Shown in pieces: positions 40,290 to 48,523 of a stretch of DNA of 64,000 nucleotides. The translations under genes and the position numbers were made by a program. The notes below the pieces were generated by a model. That model was not told the origin of the DNA, ran no database searches, and saw only the letters and a program-made list of their open reading frames with translations. Position 1 is the stretch's first letter; each line of letters starts with the position of its first letter. Where the stretch lies: positions 12,459,950 through 12,523,949 of the forward strand of contig NC_019872.2 of the NCBI RefSeq assembly GCF_002234675.1, read 5' to 3'. The stretch comes from Oryzias latipes. Lineage: Eukaryota > Chordata > Actinopteri > Beloniformes > Adrianichthyidae.

Positions 40290-40608
40290 GGTTACAGGTT
40301 ATAAACTTAGAAGTGATGTTTTTCATTTGAGCACCAATCTGGAAACAAATTTCATTAATATTTTTTAATAATTTGACCAGTTTTACTATTCAAGGCATCT
40401 AAAACATACTGTTAGCATGTGAAATTAGATATAAGAATCTCATTTCCTAAATAAAAATGCTGTTTATGTACCAATCACCATTTCTTACCTCAGTTTGGTC
40501 ATATCTGGACTCCAAATAAGAACAGATCATGCAAGAGTGTTCTGCTGGTCTCTGGTAGAAACTGCTGAAGAAGCAGGGTGTCTCTGGTCCAAACCCAGCA
40601 TATCTCAT
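40123..40608 (-). other. Upstream ORF overlapping the main start codon of the giant gene
   Basis: If the 5' exon is joined to exons 2 and 3 as proposed, an ATG at 40608 opens a frame of 116 codons. It runs through exon 1 (40 codons), exon 2 and most of exon 3, in a different frame from the main CDS, stopping inside exon 3. It starts MRYAGFGPETP and contains HSCMICSY and SKFITCNHDE. It may be a regulatory upstream ORF that limits translation of the main frame, or it may be open by chance. The coordinates given cover exons 1-2 and the start of exon 3. Confidence 0.3.
40268..40338 (-). CDS. Exon 2 of the giant gene, carries the start codon
   Basis: The acceptor (a T-rich tract ending in ccag) precedes 40338. 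The start ATG is at 40289 and the exon ends at 40268 before GTGAGT. It codes for MTKSEAH plus one base of the next codon. Forty-nine bases of 5' UTR precede the ATG. This start was chosen because its frame runs open through exons 3, 4 and 5 with matching phases, while the alternative upstream ATG leads to a stop inside exon 3. The tiny coding part is typical of vertebrate start exons. Confidence 0.65.
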
Positions 40609-40730
40609 TAGTTTAGAAAGCACGCTGACTGGCAGATTTGGGCATCAAACAGATGCAGAACTGAGTAATTGGCGGCTGTGGATGTTTGGGTGCTGAAACG
40701 TCACGCTCACAGAGTCTGGTCTTGACTGAT
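40489..40730 (-). other. Untranslated first exon of the giant coiled-coil gene (5' end approximate)
   Basis: A strong splice donor, GAG followed by GTAAGAAA, ends the exon at 40489. It pairs with the acceptor at 40339 across a 150-nt intron. The transcription start is not visible and is placed only roughly, just downstream (in gene direction) of a GATA/CACCC-type motif pair. The exon contains an ATG at 40608 in a different frame from the main protein, listed separately as an upstream ORF. The exon rests on splice signals only. Confidence 0.5.
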
Positions 40731-40740
40731 AAGGGTGGGG
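40698..40740 (-). promoter_or_regulatory. Possible promoter-proximal motifs of the giant gene
   Basis: On the minus strand a CCCCACCC box (40740-40733) directly abuts CTTATCA, a GATA-type site (40733-40727), and a TGACGT half-CRE lies at 40703-40698. All are just upstream of, or at the start of, the proposed first exon. No TATA box is evident. CACCC and GATA sites side by side are known from erythroid and some other tissue-specific promoters; their use here is inference only. Confidence 0.25.
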
Positions 40741-43700
40741 CTCGTGTTTAGCTTTCCTCAGCTCCTCTGATGTTTGTGTTTTTAGCAATAGGCAATAGCA
40801 AACGACCAAACTGGGGCTACAATACTGAATGATACATGTTCCTATTTAACAAAATAATGTTCTTTGTCATTAATTACACTAGATATTCCACATTTGATCT
40901 ACATATTGATCATTTTTATACTAGATTATTTTGAATTGATAATTAGACCACATGTGAACATCAACTACTTTCTGTTTCTATCTTAAAAGTGGAAAAAAAA
41001 TGTGATTATGTGACAAACACTTTCTCATTGCATCAACATATCTGTTCTTTGTTTTAAGGGGTTCCATCAAAACTGTGCTGGATTACACATGTATAGAAGA
41101 ATACAGTACATTAAGTTGTACTGTTGTATTTGAACGTGATCCAAACTATCTTTTTGGTGCAAGTGAAACTTTTTTTTGGTAGTAACAAATCTTTTAAGTA
41201 ATGCATTTTGTACACCTAGGTTTTAAATGTATTATTTGAAAGATGCTAAAATTGCAACACACATATATTACTGATGTGAGGTCAGAGCTGAGTATTTGGG
41301 CTGTGCACTGCAAAAACTCTCAACAATAAATAAATGTTATTTAATGGAAGGACCAAAAAAAGTATTATTTTCATCCTTGGAGAAGAAGTTGAAGTTCTGA
41401 ATTGTCAACACATTTGTGTTCACCTAAAAAAACAGACTTGATCAGATATCCAACATAAAGGGTATTCTTTAGGAAAAGAATGACATTTGGTCTTTTTAGG
41501 TCATTCAGTTTTACAAGAAAGAAAGAAATATGTTTTGCATTTTGCATCTCATGAATTGATGAGGGAAGTTACCCAGTTTTTTGATGTAGGACATTTAGAG
41601 GATATGAACTTTCAAAGAAGCTAAAAGACCCACTCTGATGAATTTCTTTTTTTTTGGGGGGGGGGGGGGGGGCTTTCAGGCGATGTGACCCAGGGGCTGG
41701 GGAGACCTGGACCCAATACTGGAAGGGCTTGGGGACGGTTGTTTGACCAACCAGGGGCCAGTCTAGCGGCTGTCCCCGACTTACCCTCTTCCTCATATAA
41801 TCACTTATTAGGGTGATGGGGGGAGGGGGTCAGCATGCGATGCTGCTTGGGGGGTGGAGCTACTTGGCAGTGGTCCCACTCCGACGGGTGCTTTGATATC
41901 ACTGTGAGCAAGCAGAAGATGACCTCCCACTGCCCCCCTACCCGCCGACTTTAACTTCACCCTATGTACACACACCCTTTACCCCACAACAATATGCACA
42001 CCAACACACATACACGCACACACACATGCTCACAAACAAACACATGAACATTACACAAGGAAGGAGGGACCTCTGAACTTCTACTGTCCCCTACCCCATC
42101 CCTGGCGTGCGGTACCAGGCACCTAGCCACAGGGCCCATGTCCCTTGGGTGCTGGCTTCCTCTCTACGCAGGGACAGGGATCCCTGAGTTATCTGGCAAG
42201 ACCGGGGGCCGGGGTTCACATCACATCTGAGCCTCCAATATTCCAACTGTGGATGAGCCTAGTCGGGCCACTTTTACAACACTCCTTGGGGGCCCCCTCT
42301 TCTCTTGGGCGTCCCCCTCCTGGGCAGGGGTGGCCTTACTCTCTCCTGGACCAACCGTGGGCTGGGTGGGTGGCTGCCTGGAGCGTGTCTCCCTTGGGGG
42401 ACCCTGGCTCATGCCTGGGGTTGGGGTGGGGGGGATGCTCAGAACTGGGTGTTGGGGGGTTGCTCGTCTGAACAGTATTGTAGCAAACGGGAATGTTTGT
42501 AACATTTGAGTGTGTGACAGGCCCCGCCCCTTTTAGATTTATTATACATTCAAACCTGACAGTAATGATTATAAACTTCTACTTGTTGCTTTATGATGCT
42601 TTCTGATTTTACCCCCCCCCCCTTCTATAATCAGCCTCCTACCCCCCCCCCCCCCTCTTTTCCCCTTCTTTTCTTTTCCGTCTGGTCCAACAAAAAACTG
42701 TTACAAATATAGTTACTATGAATAAAGTTTAGTCTAAATTACAAAAGGGATTTATTCAAATGTATAATATATACCTTGTGTGTCAGAAGATTCATAACCC
42801 TATGTGGTGACAGCGGTCAGCGGGCCACAATCTTCCCGCTCTGCTCCGCAACGGTCCCACCCACAAACTCAGAAACAAATTTCTAATCAACTACTGCTTT
42901 CTGCTTAAAATATGTCATAAAAAACAACACGTTTTTTTTTTGATTAAAACTTCTAAATCATAATTAAAATACCACTGGGAATGCTGCAGAAATAGATCAA
43001 AAGATGATTGGAGTGGGACTTTGAGGTAAAAAAAAAAAAAAGTAGATCAATAAGAACCAAGATAGGCAAAAGTCTGACCCTGCATTCCTCAGTGTAACTG
43101 ATCTGTTTTTTGTGCATAATTGCACAGAGTTGTCCTACTTTGTATTTTTGGTAAAGGAAAGACATAAATTCAAATATCAAAGAAAGCTTCAAGACGAAGA
43201 AAAGTTTTTTTTCTCAAATAAAACTTTTGTTTATTTCTTTATGTTGTTAACTTACATTTTTAGTTCTGGTTTTAACACATATCTTCCTAAAAAAAAACAA
43301 GTCTAAATATTATTAACATTGCATTAAAGTCCAGCTGTAGCACATTTGCTAACCATTTTTCTATTTTTTGCTATTCCACCCCCTTATTTTCCATTGTTCA
43401 CTTACATGCTGCTGCTTGAAAAAATTGTATCTTAGCTGTTATCTAATATTCGCTTCACATTTTTCAAGTATTGTCTCCCTTTATGGTGTTTGCTGCCCTT
43501 TTTGTCTAGTTTTTGTCAAGTTACAGTAAATGAAAATGAAAATAAGTGGAGACAAAGGACGTCAGTACATACTTTTCTCAGTAGATGGCGCTCGTGTGCT
43601 AGACCACAGCAGCGGTAGACCCCTTTTTTTAAAGCGCAAACAAGTAAACAATTAACTGAGTTTGTTACCAGTGAACAGTAAACCGGAAACTGTGCTGTCA
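40741..43700. other. Intergenic region between the divergent genes
   Basis: No convincing coding exon was found on either strand. The left part (40760-41640) is AT-rich. The middle (41641-42660) is an unusually GC-rich block described separately. From 42660 to 43700 the sequence is AT-rich again with homopolymer runs and an AATAAA at about 42720. Confidence 0.6.
41646..42655. repeat. GC-rich low-complexity block between G and C homopolymers
   Basis: The block begins with a T run joined to 17 G (41656-41672) and ends with two C runs (42612-42622 and 42642-42655). Between them lie G-rich tracts (41815-41860, 42280-42460) and a CA-rich stretch (41970-42050). Its base composition is very different from the flanks. 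It looks like an inserted repeat or a retroelement 3' region rather than a gene. The open frames in it arise from the lack of AT-rich stop codons. Several G tracts could form G-quadruplexes. Confidence 0.5.
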
Positions 43701-44049
43701 AAATAAAGTTCTCTTTTAATCAACTGAGTCCCCAGAGGGTCGCGGCAGTGTTCGGTGGGGCTCTGCAGGAGTGGCGGTGTTTCCTGCAGGCATCTGTCGG
43801 CACCACGGTCCGCTCCGCTCCGCTCATTCACCAGCGGCTGCCTCCCGCTCCTGTCTGTCGTTACGCCGGTCATTTCCTGAAATAAAAAAAAAATCACACA
43901 GCTTGACACTCCTCCGTGTCCCTCCCACTGAAAACAACAGTCAAGGTGCAGACAAACAGCAGGATGTAGGAGCCCGCGTGCGGGTTAGAGCGTGACTGTT
44001 CATAGGAAGAGAAGCCCAAAATAGATTGGATTTACTCAGCACTTGCGTT

Positions 44050-44366
44050 AATGATAAGAAGAAAACGAGTCGGAGTGAACAATTTGAAATTGATCGACAA
44101 CGCTCGAGTACTTTATTTTGAAACGATGAAAAGGATGTGGGATTTCTTTTAATCCTTCTCTCTCTCTCTCTCTGGTACGTGTGTGGACGGGAACAGCCAC
44201 AGCCTCGCGTGCGTTCGGCCAAAAGCAGCAGCCTTCTTATCGGAGGATGTGAAACAGTGGGACAACCCGTGAAGTGACTGGGCCGGTCCCGTGGATTACT
44301 TCTGGAGCTACTCCGACCCGTTAGCGCCCCAGTCGTTCGAGTTCTGCTGCAAAGCTCCCGTTTCTG
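44050..44366 (+). other. cblb: Untranslated first exon of cblb (5' end approximate)
   Basis: The sequence CTG followed by GTAAGT marks a consensus donor at 44367, in CpG-rich DNA about 800 bp before the acceptor of the exon with the start codon. Mammalian CBLB also has a non-coding first exon with the ATG in the next exon, which supports this reading. The transcription start is not visible, so the left coordinate is a guess. A TC-repeat lies inside. Confidence 0.5.
44157..44174 (+). repeat. (TC)n microsatellite in the cblb leader
   Basis: A run of TC dinucleotides of about 18 bp lies within the presumed 5' UTR exon of cblb. Pyrimidine-rich repeats in leaders are often length-polymorphic. Confidence 0.8.
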
Positions 44367-44936
44367 GTAAGTTCGGACCCAGTCTCCCCTCATATAGATA
44401 AAAGCTGCTGCCGGGTCGACTGTTGATTGAGGCTCTAGTTCGAGTCGGGGACAGGAAGCACAGCGGGAAAAGTGTCGTACGTGCAGCTCAACAGCTCACC
44501 TGGTTTCAAACCAACACTAGTTCTCAGGAAGGAGCCTCGGCCGGGTTCTTCTTGGAACTGCAGAACTACGCACGCGCGCTAAAATGAGCAGTTTGCTCGC
44601 TGTTGCTGTTTTCCACTAAGATTTTCCAGATTCGTACACGTTTATTGAGTTTGATTGTGTGTAATACCTGGAGTCATGTTTTTAAAAAAGAAAAAAAATT
44701 AATAACACTGATCGATTTTGACTTTAAATGTGCAATATCGATTTATTATTTCCATTGTTTTCTTTAATTTGTTTATCCTTAGGGGGGAAAGGCAACTTAC
44801 CGTTCGTCTTTTTATCCAAATCTTACTAATGAAAGTTTCGTTTTTGTTGTGCTTCAATTACTAGTTATCTAAATATCCAATATTTCATCAGCCAGCAACA
44901 AACAAAATTTCAATTCTTTAATGATTAGATTTAGCT

Positions 44937-44956
44937 CTAACCCTAACCCTAACCCT
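44937..44956 (+). repeat. Short interstitial telomere-like repeat
   Basis: CTAACCCTAACCCTAACCCT is just over three CCCTAA units, the complement of the vertebrate telomere repeat TTAGGG, inside the first intron of cblb. Such short stretches are usually traces of double-strand-break repair or chance, not real telomere. Confidence 0.75.
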
Positions 44957-45171
44957 TTACACCCAGCCATTGGTAATGACATAGTAATTACAAAGAGACA
45001 ACTTGAGACATGGAAGTTTAGAAGTTGCATCCTTGCCCTTCAACATGAATATAGAATTATTTTATAAATGAAAGATTGTTCTACTGTAAATAAATCAAAG
45101 GTTGGCTTTATATTTTTGAGCCAAGGCACCCAATAAAAGTCCGTAAATGTTTGTCTTCCACGAATCTTTAG

Positions 45172-45342
45172 GACATGGCAGCTGCCCTCAGCGGCCGAAA
45201 CCCTGGCGGACGTGGGCCTAACAAAAGCAAGGGTCGCATTTTAGGCATCTTTGATGCAATCCAGGATGCAGTGGGGCCACCGAAGCAGGCTGCTGCCGAT
45301 CGGAAAACCGTGGAGAAAACCTGGAAACTCATGGATAAAGTT
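45172..45342 (+). CDS. cblb: cblb first coding exon
   Basis: The acceptor (atctttag) precedes 45172, three bases before the ATG at 45175; the donor GTAAGT starts at 45343. The 168 coding bases give 56 residues ending KLMDKV, phase 0. The human protein has its exon junction at the same place, before VRLCQNP. Confidence 0.93.
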
Positions 45343-46764
45343 GTAAGTGCTGTAGAGTCTGTCTGCCAGATGGCTGACTCAGCCTTTGTTATATTTTTAA
45401 AGCGAACACAGATGTATGCATAATTGGGCCTCACTTTTATGCATGTTTTTTTTTCTAATTTCAAGTTCTAAAAAGCCTTTTTTGTGAATTTTTGTTTGTC
45501 GTCACTTACAGTTTTTTAAAGCTGTACCCATGTAACAAAACATTGATCCTCCACTGAAAGACCTGCTGCATTGTGTTAAAGATCCCCTATGATCATTTTT
45601 AAACTATTATAAAAGCGTTCCCAGCTGTCTTTTTGTTTTGATCATACCATTTTGAGCCAAAATCCAAAAACGTGTGCCGTTTTCTAGGACATAGTTTCTG
45701 CAGAGCGGCAGTAGGTCTTTAGAAATTTGCCTCTTAGTTAATAGTTGGATGGATGGATGGATGGATGACTTTATTAATCCCACAATGGGGAAATTTCATT
45801 TCTCTGTGGCAGCAAAAACGGCATTCAGAAATAATCTATATAATATATCAAAAAGGACTTCAAAAATGACATTCATATTAAATTATTAAAAATTATTATT
45901 AAAATTATTAATACAATTATTATGAAAATTATTATCATATATAAAATGAGATTTGTATTTTATTCGTAAGGCCAGACCTTCTGAAAAGGAGAAACCCCGC
46001 CCCCTGCCCCTCCCAGCATTTTTTCGTCTGTTCCTGATTCAAAATGGATTTTTTTTCCATCACCTGAAAAATGGCACAAGAACATGTTAAGAACACCAAA
46101 AACTGCATATTTTTTTTATTGGAGAGGCTCTTTAAGCAACACCATGCTGGATGGAGCAGCTGGAAATATTAATTTAAGCATTCTTAAAAAAGAAAAAGTA
46201 ATTTCTTTTGCCCAGATGGAATAGGGGGAAAAAAGTTTTGTTGGTGCAGAAATCTTTAAAGGTCAGACTAAATAGAAAAAAAGGGGCTCACATTATTATT
46301 AGTGGAGCCAAGTTCTGCTAAAAAAAAATAGTGAGCTTGCTAAAGTCAGTAGATGCTGCGCCTCTTTTCAAGCACTTGGCACAGCAAAAGCCACACGATT
46401 ATTTGCATAATCCATTTTAACCTTATAAATATCTTGCGTCTGTTGCTGTGACAGATATGGATTCCCCTGCAGTTGTAGAGGATTAAAAATGGTTTTGGGT
46501 TGTTTTGTTACAGGTTCGACTCTGCCAAAATCCACGCCTGCAGCTGAAAAACAGTCCACCCTACATCCTTGACATCTTACCCGATGCTTACCAACACCTG
46601 CGCCTAATACTGGGCAAATATGAGGAAAACCAGAGACTTACTCAGCTCAGCGAGAATGAGTATTTTAAAATCTACATCGATGGCCTCATGAACAAATCCA
46701 AACGGGCCATCCGCCTCTTTAAGGAAGGAAAAGAGAGAATGTATGAGGAGCAGTCACAGGACAG
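45175..46764 (+). CDS. cblb: E3 ubiquitin-protein ligase CBL-B, N-terminal part (3' exons beyond window)
   Basis: CBL-B is a cytosolic RING E3 ligase that binds phosphotyrosine sites on activated receptors and kinases and marks them for degradation, restraining T-cell and growth-factor signalling. Two joined coding segments (45175-45342 and 46514-46764) encode residues 1-139, with two bases of codon 140. The sequence [32 protein letters not shown] and [11 protein letters not shown] is characteristic of CBLB rather than CBL, whose N-terminus has a histidine run. The second segment, with [24 protein letters not shown] and [18 protein letters not shown], belongs to the four-helix bundle of the tyrosine-kinase-binding domain. 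The EF-hand, SH2, RING, proline-rich and UBA parts lie beyond the window. The start has a good Kozak context (G at -3 and +4). Confidence 0.95.
45343..46513 (+). other. cblb: cblb intron between the two coding exons
   Basis: A 1,171-nt intron. It contains a (GGAT)n microsatellite at 45747-45767, an adjoining stretch typical of fish retroelement tails, and an AT-rich ATT-repeat-like tract at about 45885-45945. No other gene is seen. Confidence 0.85.
45747..45830 (+). repeat. (GGAT)n microsatellite with retroelement-tail-like sequence
   Basis: Five GGAT units are followed by ACTTTATTAATCCCACAATG and GGGGAAATTTC. A tetranucleotide repeat next to TTTATTAATCCC...GGGAAATT is a pattern I know from many teleost genomes as the end of an interspersed retroelement. 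The exact family was not determined. Confidence 0.5.
46514..46764 (+). CDS. cblb: cblb second coding exon
   Basis: The acceptor gttacag precedes 46514 and the donor GTAAGA starts at 46765. The 251 bases begin [17 protein letters not shown] and end inside the Arg codon after EEQSQD, so the next exon should begin with the last base of that codon and continue RNLTKLSLIF-like. Those residues are not found in the rest of the window. Confidence 0.94.
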
Positions 46765-48000
46765 GTAAGAGCTTTGTCAATCAATAAATGCTGTTGTAAT
46801 TACTTTTTTTCAAGATTTATATGGCAGCTAATGGAGTTTTATTGTGAAGCCATAAAAAGATTAGTGTTTTGAGACTTTTGTTAAAGCGGTGTGGGTGAGA
46901 CATTTAATGTATGGGATAAATACTTTTTTCACCTCATGAAAATGATTATTTTAGCTTTATTTTCTGTTTACTGTATGTTTTCTAAATCCGTTTAAAGTCT
47001 AGATCAAGCAGAAGTTCTGGTCAATAAGAAACGCTCAAGCAGTATGTTCAGTTGGATTCAGCTGCAGTGATAGATGCTGTGCTTTGACATCTACTGGTAG
47101 TGAAAGTGTGATGACGTGAAGTCAGAACTGTGCTCTAAAACTCTAAATCAACCACTGAACTCCAGGGTTGCCCAAAAGAGCAAAAGCTGTCATGCTTAAG
47201 CACTGATCTAGTTTTTGAGAAGCACCGCATTTGCAGTCCAAACCCAGATTTTTTTCCTCTGCATTTTGCCTGAACAGAAAGCAGCCCACTATGATGTTGA
47301 TGTGAGCCTAACTGACTCAGATTATAAGAAGCGTAGGAGGTGGAGATGGGAAAAAAGGGAAAAACAAGGACATTTTCTGAATAAAGTAACAGCTTTTGCC
47401 TTTTTTTTTTTTTAATTTGCTGCCATTGCTCATATTTTATGCTTAATAGTACAAAATCATTTTCCAAAAAAATAGCATGAATGCAAAAAAAGAAGAGGAA
47501 CTGTAAGTATGCCATAAGTTGTTGTGATGGAAATATTCACTCATGCCTGCCACTCTGAAGCCAAATGACACATCGGGTTTCATCGAAAAAAAAAAAAAAA
47601 CTGCTAAAAAAACAAAATAAAAACTGCATGACAGCTTTGGAGAATACACGCCACTTTATACAGACTAAGCAAAAACCCAAGCCCCTTATAGAAAAATATA
47701 AACATTTTTGTGAATGTATTCATTTTAGGATATTCATTGAACTCAAATGTTCAATAAGGAAAAAGCTGTTGATAAAGTTTAGTACTGTTTAATAGTTTAT
47801 TTTCTTTTTTAAGTTGGTTTAAAATCATTATGCATGACATAAAAGGGTGCTGAAAATGAGGTGAGGGTTGTCATAAGAAGACTAACATGAAACTAAAGTA
47901 CCAACCGTTTTCCATCTGAAACAAACAAAATCAATCAAACAAACACCATTATAATCCTTGAATACCGTATAGACGTTGCCAGAGATACCTAAATAACACA

Positions 48001-48523
48001 TATTCTTTGACACGTCGTAACCCTTCGACCGTTCACTCAGTCAATGGGAATCAGCTAATTCTGACGCAGATAAAAAGTGACTTTTCTTATTGGCTTTGCA
48101 CTGATATGCAACACATTACAAACATAAAGTGTTGCATATCAGTTCAAGGCTGCTTTTCTCTGCTTCAGTATCGGCTGGTTGTTGTTCTTCACCTTTTGGC
48201 ATATCCCTACAAGGGTCACCGCAGCAAATCAGCTTTCACTGAGGAAGGTTGGCAGACATTTCCACGCCGGATGCCCTTTCCTGACACAACCCTGTATTTT
48301 ATCCGGGCTGGGGACCGGCACATGGGGATCCAGACTTGGGCCCCCTTGTGGGTACATAGGCAGTAGCGCAAAGGGTCTTGCCCAAAGATGTACACTGGAT
48401 GAAGCTCATAGCGCCCCCTGGGAATTGAAACCTAGTTCCCATGTTCCAGTCTTGCACGCAGCCAAATACGCCATCCATTGTTTAAACGGTTGAAGAGTTA
48501 CGGTAGTCAAAAGAATCTCAACA
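48001..48523. mobile_element. MITE copy 1 (GTAACTCTTCGACCGTT family), interrupted by another repeat
   Basis: The left end has GTAACCCTTCGACCGTT (from 48017). The right end AACGGTTGAAGAGTTAC is its near-perfect inverted copy. The interior left half (AAAGTGTTGCATATCAG, GGCTGCTTTTCTCTGCTTC) matches the copy at 57695-58010. The right half is replaced by an unrelated sequence from about 48179. Non-coding. Confidence 0.65.
48179..48478 (+). repeat. Teleost interspersed repeat inserted in the MITE
   Basis: The stretch with CCGGATGCCCTTTCCTGACA, CAACCCTGTATTTTATCCGG and GCTGGGGACCGGCAC is a motif series that recurs in many fish genomes as a high-copy repeat. The open frames through it are incidental. 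Its position between the two halves of a MITE makes it the younger insertion. No target-site duplication was identified with confidence. Confidence 0.5.

Larger units (their letters stand above)
43730..44640 (+). promoter_or_regulatory. cblb: CpG-rich promoter region of cblb
   Basis: CpG dinucleotides, scarce in the rest of the window, are frequent here (around 43740-43870 and 44175-44590). The region spans the presumed first exon and lies upstream of the coding exons of cblb. There is no TATA box, as is usual for CpG-island promoters of broadly expressed genes. Island limits are judged by eye. Confidence 0.55.

Noticed and set aside
42145..42509. Overlapping frames in the GC-rich block
   Set aside because: Gly/Leu/Pro-rich translations on both strands and in several frames indicate composition, not coding.
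43941..44393. 150-codon minus-strand frame over the cblb first exon
   Set aside because: CpG-rich DNA has few stop codons; the translation looks like no protein, and the region fits a promoter and leader.
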